From Streptomyces sp. NBC_01317 (GTDB lineage Bacteria; Actinomycetota; Actinomycetes; Streptomycetales; Streptomycetaceae), in NCBI RefSeq assembly GCF_035961655.1, contig NZ_CP108393.1:1054001-1118000 (forward strand): 64,000 nucleotides of DNA, given 5' to 3'. Shown here piece by piece: positions 41,848-48,917 of the stretch. Within the stretch, counting starts at the first letter, position 1, and each line of letters starts with the position of its first letter. Made by a program: the position numbers and the translations under genes. Below the pieces are notes generated by a model. The model did no database searches, was not told where the DNA came from, and worked only from the letters and a program-made list of their open reading frames with translations.

Positions 41848-43107
41848 TCAGAACTTCTTCGCCATGGCGGCCAGCGCCCCGTCCACCGCTTCCAGCAGCT
41901 GGATCTCCTCGTCGGGGGTGATGACGGCGGGCGGGGTGATGCGTACGACGGGGTGCGCGTTGAGCGAGTGATTGACCACCACGTGGCGGTCGACCAGCTC
42001 CAGCAGCAGTTCCCCGGCCTGGCTCGCGTCGACGAGTTCGAGGCCGATGAGCAGGCCGGCACCGCGCACCTCCAGGACCAGGTGGGGGGCCCGGTCGGCG
42101 GCTATGGCGCGCAGGCCGGCCAGCAGCCGGGCGCCCGCCCTGTCGGCCCGGTCGACCAGTTCCTCGTCGCGGATCACCTCGATGGTGGCGCGTGCCGCGG
42201 CCATCGCGATGGGCGCCCCGGAGTAGGTGGATGTGTGCAGGAAGGGATCGGCGTCGAAGGGAGCGAACACCTCCGGGGTGGCCAGCGCCGCCGCTACCGG
42301 AACCACTCCCCCGGACAGGGCCTTGCCGATCAGCAGGATGTCCGGCCGTACCTCCGCGAGATCGCAGCCCCACCAAGCGCCCAGCCGTCCCAGTCCGGTC
42401 ATCACCTCGTCGACCACCAGGAAGGCGTTGTGCTCGCGGCACAGGGCAGCCACTTCCTTGAGGTAACCGGGGGGCGGCATGATCACGCCGGCCTCGCTCT
42501 GTACCGGTTCGACCACGACGCAGGCGTCGCCGCCGCCCGCCACGAGGGCTGTGGCCAACGCCTTCGTGTCACCGAAAGGGACGTGCTGCACGTACGGCAG
42601 CAGCGGCCGGAACGGATCCTGGTAGAAGGAGTTCGCCGTCAGGGACAGGGCTCCGACGGTCTTGCCGTGATAGCCGTTCTCCATCGAGATCAGCCGGCGC
42701 TTTCCGTGGGCCCGTGCCAGTTTGATGGCCGTCTCCGTGGCCTCGGTACCGGATCCGGAGAAGTGGACCCGGTCGAGCCCGGCCGGTGCGACGGAGGTCA
42801 GCGCCTGGGCGGCGAGTCCGACGACGGGGTCGAGGAAGAGACGAGTGGAGAGGGCCTGCGTCTGCGCCTGCTGTTGTACGGCCGCGACGATGTGCGGGTG
42901 CCCGGCTCCGGTGAAGAAGACGCCGTAGCCGCCGCAGTTGAGGAATTCCTGGCCATCGGTGGTGGTGACGCGGGCGCCGGACGCGGACTGCTCGACGAGG
43001 TTGCCGAACATCGCCGCGAGTTGGCTGCGGCCTCGGCTCAGGTGCGCACGGTGAAGGGCGATCGCGTCATCGGCCGATATACCGCCGGACCGTTCGGATG
43101 TGTTCAT
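41848..43107 (-). CDS. Class III PLP aminotransferase
   Basis: A 419-aa omega-type aminotransferase. PLP motifs: SGSGTEATETAIKLAR, ENGYHGKTVGALSL, the Asp in FLVVDEVMTGLG, and the Schiff-base lysine in LLIGKALSGGVVP. It probably converts the fatty aldehyde from the neighbouring reductase to the primary amine. ATG 43107 is chosen by homology length; the nearest GGAGA is 15 nt upstream. Confidence 0.88.
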   Translation of the reverse strand: MNTSERSGGISADDAIALHRAHLSRGRSQLAAMFGNLVEQSASGARVTTTDGQEFLNCGGYGVFFTGAGHPHIVAAVQQQAQTQALSTRLFLDPVVGLAAQALTSVAPAGLDRVHFSGSGTEATETAIKLARAHGKRRLISMENGYHGKTVGALSLTANSFYQDPFRPLLPYVQHVPFGDTKALATALVAGGGDACVVVEPVQSEAGVIMPPPGYLKEVAALCREHNAFLVVDEVMTGLGRLGAWWGCDLAEVRPDILLIGKALSGGVVPVAAALATPEVFAPFDADPFLHTSTYSGAPIAMAAARATIEVIRDEELVDRADRAGARLLAGLRAIAADRAPHLVLEVRGAGLLIGLELVDASQAGELLLELVDRHVVVNHSLNAHPVVRITPPAVITPDEEIQLLEAVDGALAAMAKKF

Positions 43108-43178
43108 TCCGGTGTTCGTCTCCAGAGAGGTGGTGCATTGTTCACAGCGGCAGTTGACAACGGCGCGCGGACAAGGCT

Positions 43179-43658
43179 TCAAGCTCTCTCCGCCACCGCC
43201 CTGAGCCTGCTCAGCGTGGCGCGCATGCCTTCCCGGTTGACCTCTGTGCGGCGCTTCGCCGCGGTGCCCGTGAAGACCAGACCGAGGAGTTTGGCGACCG
43301 GGGCGCTGCGACCGGTTCGCAGGTCTTCCCAGTACTCCGTCACCAGGCAGCCGGAGTCCCGGTCCTCGAAGCGGTAGCCCCACAGTGCGACCGGCATCCC
43401 GAACGTATGAACTGTGAAGGCGAAGTCGCGTGGGCATTCGGCGCGCACGACGGTGCACGAGGTGAACCAGAACCACAGGCGCTTGCGGTTCCACCCGATG
43501 AACCGTGTTCCCGGCTCGAACCGTCGGCTGCGGGACCAGGCACCCACGCACTCCGGGCTCCACTCACCCATGCGCCGGACGTCGCTCACCGCACGGTAGA
43601 CGGACTCGGCGGAAGCCCTGACTAAGATTCCCTCCTCGACCCGCGCTGCGTGATTCAT
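43179..43658 (-). CDS. SRPBCC family protein (second)
   Basis: A 159-aa helix-grip protein with VEEGILVRASAESVYRAVSD and MGEWSPECVGAW near the start, and a Trp/Phe-rich middle (RLWFWFTSC). GGAG lies 5-8 nt upstream of ATG 43658. It is only distantly like the SRPBCC protein at 35.8 kb. Ligand unknown; it is likely a hydrophobic-chain binder or cyclase-like protein. Confidence 0.75.
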   Translation of the reverse strand: MNHAARVEEGILVRASAESVYRAVSDVRRMGEWSPECVGAWSRSRRFEPGTRFIGWNRKRLWFWFTSCTVVRAECPRDFAFTVHTFGMPVALWGYRFEDRDSGCLVTEYWEDLRTGRSAPVAKLLGLVFTGTAAKRRTEVNREGMRATLSRLRAVAERA

Positions 43659-43853
43659 CAATGCTCCAAACGCATACGGAAGATGCTGATCTGGAATTGA
43701 CTCGAAGTTCCACCGGCGTACGGCTCGGCGCCCGGGGGACAGGCCCGTCAGGAGACCCGCGGCACAGCCCGGGCCGGCTCCGCGAGAGCGGCGCAGGTCC
43801 GCACGGGGTGCGCGCGGCTTCGCCCGGCACATCCCGGGCCGGCCGGTCGCAGG

Positions 43854-44204
43854 TCAGGGAGAGTCGACACGGAGGGCCTCTTCTCCCTTGAGCATCTGCC
43901 ACTTGTCCGGTCGTCCGACCCAGTCCTCGGCGTCGGCGAGCGGCGCGACATCGGTGGTGGCCAGCGGCAACTGGAGTGCGAGCCGGGCGTTCCACTCAAG
44001 GGCCGGTTCGAGCTCGGGCGGCAGTTCGCCCTCCGGGTAGATGGCGTCGGCCGGGCACGCCTCGACGCAGTTGCCGCAGTCGATGCACTCCTCGGGATCG
44101 ATCACGAGGAACGTGCCCGCCTCGCGGAAGCAAGCGACCGGGCAGTAGGTGATGCACTCGGCGAACTTGCAGTGCACGCACTGTTCGGTGACGACGTGAG
44201 TCAC
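43854..44204 (-). CDS. Ferredoxin, 7Fe/8Fe FdxA-type
   Basis: A 116-aa electron carrier. Cysteines 9, 12, 17 and 21 (ends in YCPV) and 40, 43, 46 and 50 (CIDCGNCVEACP) form two iron-sulfur sites. The GTG start overlaps the patatin-like gene stop by GTGA, with AGGAGG upstream. It is a natural electron donor for the cluster's diiron enzymes. The preceding gap 43659-43853 shows no gene or clear hairpin. Confidence 0.92.
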   Translation of the reverse strand: MTHVVTEQCVHCKFAECITYCPVACFREAGTFLVIDPEECIDCGNCVEACPADAIYPEGELPPELEPALEWNARLALQLPLATTDVAPLADAEDWVGRPDKWQMLKGEEALRVDSP

Positions 44205-45145
44205 GCGACGCCCTCCTGATACGCGGTCGGTACCGCTGCCAACTCCGGGTGTGCGTCGACGAATCGGTGGCCGTCGGCAAGTCCGATGCCGTACGCCTTG
44301 GTGAGTCCTTCGGCGCTGGCGACGGCGTAGTCCACGCCCAGGTCCTTGAGGTCGTGGTCCGGCTTGACAACGAGGACGCGCGCCCCGTCGAGCTCGGATC
44401 CGTCGACGATCTCCTCGGAGGCGTAGAGGTCACGGAAGAGCGGGAACGGGTCGGAGCCGATCGCGATCAGCACGCCCACGTCCCGGGCGGCGACCTCACG
44501 CGCCGGACAGGAGCAGGTGTACGAGGCGTCGATGTAGGCCTCCCCGTCGACCTCGGCGGGGATCGCCCAGGCGTGCAGCATGCGTGTCGAGGCGTAGGCG
44601 ACCGCGTCGTGGTTCTCCGGCGTCAGGCGCGGCCGGCCGGTGCCGGGCTCGCCCTGTGTGGAGAACACGGCGGGGGCCAGGTTCTGCTCGACCCAACTCC
44701 GGTCCCCGGTGAAGATGTTGCGCAGCAGTTGCCTGCCGAGGGCCTTGGCACCGGGACCCTGGGTGACCTCGGCGGCGGCCTCGTCGGTGACCTTGCTGGT
44801 GGCCAGCAGGAACTCCGGGGCGCCGGGCCGGAAGAGCCCCTCGCGCAGAGTGGGACCGTACTCCATGATGCTGTCGAGGGCCACGGTGCTCATGCCCTTG
44901 TCGACGGCGCCCGCGGCGGCGCCCAGCCAGTAGTCCACACCGACCGCACGTGCCCGGCCGATCGCGGCCAGGCCACCGGACAGCCCCGACGACGAGGCCG
45001 TGCCGTACACGTCGGCGCGCAGTCCGCGCTCCTCGAAGGCGGAGAGCACGCCGTGCCCGTAGACCCCCTTGAGCATGCCGGAGGCGACCGCGATGCCGAG
45101 GCGCGCCCATGGCGCGCTCCCGCTCGTGGTTCCCGTGTCGGTCAC
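44201..45145 (-). CDS. Patatin-like phospholipase/acyl hydrolase homologue
   Basis: A 314-aa protein with a patatin-like N-terminus (LGIAVASGMLKGVYGHGVLSAF) and nucleophile elbow YGTASSSGLSGG, in which the first Gly of GxSxG is Ala. The catalytic Asp region is AYIDASYTCSCPA. The start GTG 45145 overlaps the stop of a 57-aa ORF, with GGGAG upstream. It may act on an acyl-ACP or lipid; the changed elbow leaves activity uncertain. Confidence 0.72.
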   Translation of the reverse strand: MTDTGTTSGSAPWARLGIAVASGMLKGVYGHGVLSAFEERGLRADVYGTASSSGLSGGLAAIGRARAVGVDYWLGAAAGAVDKGMSTVALDSIMEYGPTLREGLFRPGAPEFLLATSKVTDEAAAEVTQGPGAKALGRQLLRNIFTGDRSWVEQNLAPAVFSTQGEPGTGRPRLTPENHDAVAYASTRMLHAWAIPAEVDGEAYIDASYTCSCPAREVAARDVGVLIAIGSDPFPLFRDLYASEEIVDGSELDGARVLVVKPDHDLKDLGVDYAVASAEGLTKAYGIGLADGHRFVDAHPELAAVPTAYQEGVA

Positions 45146-45315
45146 GACCTGGCTCCCTTCTCGGGATGCGCCGTGCCGGCGCTCTCCGTGGGCCGACCCC
45201 TGAGGAGCTTGGCGTCTATCTCCGCGTTCAGAAAGTCCTTGAACCGCTGGTTGGGACCGGCGGGCCGATCCTCCGCCGTCTCGGGACGGAGAAGTACGTG
45301 ATACGCGAGCGTCAT
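45142..45315 (-). CDS. 57-aa small protein, first gene of the leftward operon
   Basis: ATG 45315 has a strong GGAGG 6 nt upstream, and the ORF ends with TGA overlapping the GTG of the patatin-like gene. The peptide is hydrophilic (MTLAYHVLLRPETAEDRPAG at the start; FKDFLNAEIDAKLL in the middle) and has no signal or Cys. It is directly downstream of a cluster TetR operator. I do not recognise it. A small scaffold protein, or a peptide needed for coupling translation, are possibilities. Confidence 0.65.
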   Translation of the reverse strand: MTLAYHVLLRPETAEDRPAGPNQRFKDFLNAEIDAKLLRGRPTESAGTAHPEKGARS

Positions 45316-45353
45316 GACGTCCTCCAGAAGGGAGTGCTGACATCAACACAGTA

Positions 45354-45365
45354 GCACGACCGTGC
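45354..45365. promoter_or_regulatory. Cluster TetR operator, leftward promoter
   Basis: GCACGACCGTGC, a perfect GCACG-N2-CGTGC site, stands 39 bp upstream of the 57-aa gene that heads the leftward transcript towards the ferredoxin and azoxide genes. Confidence 0.72.
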
Positions 45366-45410
45366 GTTTACTTTCTTGGTCCGACGCTGCGATCTTCCAT
45401 AAATATGAGC

Positions 45411-45422
45411 GAACGGTCGTGC
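45411..45422. promoter_or_regulatory. Cluster TetR operator, rightward promoter
   Basis: GAACGGTCGTGC, flanked by ATGAGC and TAGTAT, lies 41 bp before the rightward hydrolase-FabI operon. It is 57 bp from the preceding operator in opposite orientation, so both divergent promoters are probably repressed together. Confidence 0.68.
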
Positions 45423-45462
45423 TAGTATTTTACTTCCTCAAAACGACCTGGAGACGCTTGCC

Positions 45463-46326
45463 ATGGATCTCGTGACGTCGGCCGTCGACCCGGCCCCGAG
45501 CCCCGAAGGGCAGAAGCTGTTCGACCTCTTCCGCCGACCCCAAGGACGCTCTCGGCCACGGCCCGTGGAACGGGCCGCCATCGAGAGCGCGCGGACCGAC
45601 GAGCTGACCGTCGGCGGCACGACGGTCGTCACCTACGCCTGGGGCGACGGTGAGCGTCCGGTGCTGCTGGTGCACGGCTGGGAGTCGCGCGCGTCGCGTT
45701 ACGCCAAACTCGTCGCCCGGCTGGTCAAGGTCGGTTACAGCCCGGTGTCCTTCGACGCGGCGGGTCACGGGGAGTCCGGCGGTGACGGCACGACCCTCCT
45801 CGAATACTGCGCCGTCATCATGGAACTGCACCGCTCGCACGGAGACTTCGCGGCCGTCGTGGGCCACTCCTTCGGCGCCCTGGCCACCTTTCTGTCACTG
45901 CCGCAGGGGCTGCGCACGGAGCGGCTCGTAGCCATCAGCGCCGTACCCGACTTCGACTACCTGGTCGAATCGTTCTGCAGCAAGGCGGGAGTGGGGCCGC
46001 GGATGGAGGACGAGGTCCGCCACCGTCTGGAGCGTGAGCTCTACCCCGGTGAGGACATGTGGACACGATTCTCGGTCGTGCACCACGCCCCCCTCGTGAA
46101 CGTCCCGCTCCTCCTGATCCATGACGAGAACGACGAGGCCGTCGGCGTGGAGCAGGCGGAGCGCATCGCCGGGGTCTTCGGTGACCGCGCGCGCCTGGTC
46201 ACCACCCACAGGTTCGGACACCAGCGGATCCTCGGGTCCCCCCATGTCGTCGACGAGATCGTCCGGTTCGTCACCGGCGAGGAATCCACCGCCGCCCGCC
46301 GGCAGACAGAGGTGACAACACGATGA
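45463..46326 (+). CDS. Alpha/beta hydrolase A (paralogue of the 48-kb hydrolase)
   Basis: A 287-aa hydrolase. Nucleophile in VVGHSFGALA, strand motif PVLLVHGWESRASRYA, acid in IHDENDEAV and His in HRFGHQRILG. It is similar along its length to the protein at 47.9-48.8 kb (shared HGW-SRASR, FDYLVE-FC and GH-RILG blocks). ATG 45463 has GGAG upstream. It is coupled by ATGA to the FabI gene. It may be a type II thioesterase-like or ester hydrolase. Confidence 0.87.
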   Translation: MDLVTSAVDPAPSPEGQKLFDLFRRPQGRSRPRPVERAAIESARTDELTVGGTTVVTYAWGDGERPVLLVHGWESRASRYAKLVARLVKVGYSPVSFDAAGHGESGGDGTTLLEYCAVIMELHRSHGDFAAVVGHSFGALATFLSLPQGLRTERLVAISAVPDFDYLVESFCSKAGVGPRMEDEVRHRLERELYPGEDMWTRFSVVHHAPLVNVPLLLIHDENDEAVGVEQAERIAGVFGDRARLVTTHRFGHQRILGSPHVVDEIVRFVTGEESTAARRQTEVTTR

Positions 46327-47102
46327 GCGGTCTTCTCGCGGGCAAGCGTGTCCTGGTGACGGGCGTCCTGATGGAATCCTCGATCGCCTTCCACACCGCC
46401 CGGCTCGCCCAGGAGCAGGGCGCCGAGGTGATCCTCACCGGTTACGGCCGGATCAGCCTCGTCGAGCGCATCGCCAAGCGACTGCCGGAGCCGGCTCCTG
46501 TCATCGAGCTCGACGTCCAGAACGAGGAACACCTGGAGAGCCTCGCCGACCGCGTCCGTGAGCTGGCGGGCAAGGACGCGCGCCTCGACGGCGTCGTGCA
46601 CTCCATAGCCTTCGCCCCGCAGGACGCGCTGGGAGGCAACTTCCTGGCCACCGGCTGGGAGTCGGTGGCGACCGCCGTCGAGGTGTCCGCCTACTCCCTC
46701 AAGTCGCTCGCCATGGCGTGCCTGCCGCTCATGAAGGAGGACGGCGGGGCGATCGTGGGTCTCGACTTCGACGCGAGCACGGCCTGGCCCGGGTACGACT
46801 GGATGGGGGTGGCGAAAGCGGCGCTCGAGGCCACCTCGCGCTATGTCGCCCGTGATCTCGGGCCGCTCGGCATCCGCTGCAACCTGGTGGCCGCGGGACC
46901 GATCAAGACCATGGCGGCCCGGAACATACCGGGGTTCGAGACCTTCCGCGAGGTGTGGGAGACCCGTGCCCCCCTGGGCTGGGACCTCTCCGACCCCGAA
47001 CCGGCGGCGCGCGGCGTCGTGACCCTGTTGTCCGACTGGTTCCCCCGGACCACGGGCGAGATCGTGCATGTCGACGGTGGTGTGCACGCGATCGGTGCGT
47101 GA
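46323..47102 (+). CDS. fabI: Enoyl-ACP reductase, FabI/InhA family, with G-to-A at the drug-contact site
   Basis: A 259-aa NADH-dependent enoyl-ACP reductase. N-terminal GLLAGKRVLVTGVLMESSIA, catalytic Tyr and Lys in YDWMGVAKAALEA, and AAGPIKTMAARNIPGF are all FabI/InhA features. The segment VHSIAFAP has Ala96 where E. coli FabI has Gly93 and InhA has Gly96, the residue altered in diazaborine- and triclosan-resistant FabI. It may therefore be a drug-insensitive copy for self-protection, or a chain-building enzyme for the pathway. It is under a cluster operator and coupled to hydrolase A. Confidence 0.92.
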   Translation: MSGLLAGKRVLVTGVLMESSIAFHTARLAQEQGAEVILTGYGRISLVERIAKRLPEPAPVIELDVQNEEHLESLADRVRELAGKDARLDGVVHSIAFAPQDALGGNFLATGWESVATAVEVSAYSLKSLAMACLPLMKEDGGAIVGLDFDASTAWPGYDWMGVAKAALEATSRYVARDLGPLGIRCNLVAAGPIKTMAARNIPGFETFREVWETRAPLGWDLSDPEPAARGVVTLLSDWFPRTTGEIVHVDGGVHAIGA

Positions 47103-47115
47103 CGGAACGACGCGG

Positions 47116-47147
47116 GCGGCGGCCCGTCCGGATGACCGGGCCGCCGC
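47116..47147. terminator. Convergent hairpin between fabI and TetR 2
   Basis: GCGGCGGCCCG (47116-47126) pairs perfectly with its complement at 47137-47147, with a 10-nt loop. Confidence 0.7.
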
Positions 47148-47172
47148 TCCGGCCGTGGCCCGTGGTGGGGCG

Positions 47173-47823
47173 TCAGGCGGCGGCAGGCAACACCGACGTA
47201 TCGGTGGCCACCGCGCGCAGGCGGGACAGCACGGCCTTGTCAGCCTTGTCGTAGCACGTGAAGTCGTTGTGCAGGACGGACTCGGCGTTCGCCATCTCCA
47301 GGAACGCCACGAGTTCGAAGACGAGCTGGGGGATGTCGGCGTCCTCCGCGAGCTCGCCCACCCGCTGGGCTTCCCGCGCGACCTGCTCCATGTAGGAGAG
47401 CCAGTTGGTGCGGGCGGCGGCGACCGTGTCGTGCACCTTTCCCTCGCGGGCGTCGTACTCGGCGGTGACCGAGTAGAAGAAGCAGCCGCCGGGGAAGACG
47501 CGTTCACGGGAGTACGTGAGCCACCCCGTGCACAGCCGCCACAGCCGGCCGATGCCCGGAGGCAGATCGCGAGCGGGCTGGACCACGTGCTCCAGATACA
47601 CCGTGATCGCCGCGCGGATCGTGGCGAGCTGGAGATCCTCCTTGGACCCGAACAGCGCGAACACACCACTCTTGCTCAGGTTCAGCTCACTCGCGAGTTG
47701 CCCCATGGACAGCGCCGCGAGGCCCTCCACCGACGCGATCTCCACCGCACGGCCGAGGATCAGTTGACGGGTCTGGTTGCCGCGCGCGACCCGGCCGTCG
47801 GATTGTGTCCCTGCTACACCCAT
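47173..47823 (-). CDS. TetR-family regulator 2
   Basis: A 216-aa repressor closely related to TetR 1 at 28.2 kb: both share ASELNLSKSGVF in the helix-turn-helix and RVFPGGCFFYSVTAEYDARE in the ligand domain. ATG 47823 is chosen, with AGG 6 nt upstream; GTG 47829 is possible. An operator of the cluster type lies about 70 bp upstream, so it is probably autoregulated. The two regulators probably recognise the same DNA site, perhaps with different ligands. Confidence 0.9.
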   Translation of the reverse strand: MGVAGTQSDGRVARGNQTRQLILGRAVEIASVEGLAALSMGQLASELNLSKSGVFALFGSKEDLQLATIRAAITVYLEHVVQPARDLPPGIGRLWRLCTGWLTYSRERVFPGGCFFYSVTAEYDAREGKVHDTVAAARTNWLSYMEQVAREAQRVGELAEDADIPQLVFELVAFLEMANAESVLHNDFTCYDKADKAVLSRLRAVATDTSVLPAAA

Positions 47824-47891
47824 GTGCACCTACTCTCCGGAAGCCCGGCTTTCTCGACTCCACTGAGGTGGCAGAAATATAGCAAATGAGC

Positions 47892-47903
47892 GGACGGTCG
47901 TGC
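47892..47903. promoter_or_regulatory. Cluster TetR operator upstream of TetR 2
   Basis: GGACGGTCGTGC, flanked by ATGAGC and CCTAAT, lies directly after the stop of hydrolase B and upstream of the TetR 2 start. Confidence 0.65.
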
Positions 47904-47904
47904 C

Positions 47905-48825
47905 CTAATCGGCCAGGGAAGCGGAACCGCCCAGTCCTTCACGGTCGTGCGCATCCCTCCCCCCGGCAGGACCGGGGCCCTCGGCGACGAAGTCCAGCAC
48001 GGTGCGCACGACCTCCGCGTCGCCGAGGATACGACGGTGCCCGAGACCGTTCGTGACGACCAGCCGCGCCTGCTCACCGAAGGCCGCCGCGAGGCGACGG
48101 CCCTGTGTCACCTTGATCCGGGTGTCGTCCTCGTCGTGGATCACCAGCAGCGGTGCGCGCAGGCTCCCGGTGATGTCCGTGATCGAGTAGGGCACCTCTT
48201 CGAGAGGCATGTCGGGGAAGAGGTTCGTACGGATCTCGTCGTGCAGCCGCGCCTTGAGCCGGTCGCGCAGCTTGAGCTCGGCACAGAACTCCTCCACCAG
48301 GTAGTCGAAGTCGCAGACCCCGCTGATGGTGACGATCTTCTGCGCCTTCACCCCGTGCTTCAGCCCGTAGGACGACCCCAGCACCCCCATGGAATGGGCG
48401 ATCAGACACTCGAACGTGCCGTACTGGTCGTGCAGCGCGGAAACGATGTCCCGGTAGTCCAGGATGGTGGTGCTGCGACCGCCCGCGCCACCGTGACCCG
48501 GCGCGTCGAAGGCGACGACACTGCGGCCGCTGTCGAGCAGCCCCGGAATGAAAGCGGACAACCGGGAGGCCCGTGACTGCCAGCCGTGCACCAGCAGCAC
48601 GGGACGGCTGCCGTCACCCCAGCGGTAGGTCACCGCGCGCTTGCCGTCCCCCACGTCCACGTGGGAGACCTCGGCCTTCTCGAACAGCTCACGCTCGGAG
48701 GACCGCAGCTCGCTCCGCACGAGCGGCATGTGGAACAGGGCGAAAGTCCCCTTGCCCGCCAGACGCCCCGAGATCAGGGCGGCGGCGTTGAGGACGGCGC
48801 TCGCGACTGCCTCAACTGGTTTCAT
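47905..48825 (-). CDS. Alpha/beta hydrolase B
   Basis: A 306-aa hydrolase, paralogue of hydrolase A. First-strand motif RPVLLVHGWQSRASRLS, nucleophile elbow LIAHSMGVLG (Ala instead of the first Gly), acid in IHDEDDTRI and His in NGLGHRRILG. ATG 48825 has a GAGGAG 10 nt upstream. It is divergent from the 48.9-kb gene, and a variant cluster operator sits between them. Confidence 0.86.
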   Translation of the reverse strand: MKPVEAVASAVLNAAALISGRLAGKGTFALFHMPLVRSELRSSERELFEKAEVSHVDVGDGKRAVTYRWGDGSRPVLLVHGWQSRASRLSAFIPGLLDSGRSVVAFDAPGHGGAGGRSTTILDYRDIVSALHDQYGTFECLIAHSMGVLGSSYGLKHGVKAQKIVTISGVCDFDYLVEEFCAELKLRDRLKARLHDEIRTNLFPDMPLEEVPYSITDITGSLRAPLLVIHDEDDTRIKVTQGRRLAAAFGEQARLVVTNGLGHRRILGDAEVVRTVLDFVAEGPGPAGGRDAHDREGLGGSASLAD

Positions 48826-48866
48826 CTCTCGGGCTCCTCGGTAAGGCATCGGGATCCGCTATATTA

Positions 48867-48882
48867 GCACGATCGACCGTGC
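48867..48882. promoter_or_regulatory. Variant cluster TetR operator with expanded spacer
   Basis: GCACGATCGACCGTGC keeps both half-sites (GCACG and CGTGC) but has a 6-bp rather than 2-bp spacer. The flank TATTAGCACGA matches the other sites. It lies between divergent hydrolase B and the 142-aa gene. Confidence 0.5.
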
Positions 48883-48917
48883 ACTTTTGTGACGATTCCT
48901 ATCGACGAGGAGATTCC

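Noticed and set aside
40312..43377. Plus-strand open frame of about 1,020 codons
   Set aside because: It runs antisense to the VlmA-like, membrane protein, reductase and aminotransferase genes and has the low-complexity composition typical of an opposite-strand frame in GC-rich DNA.
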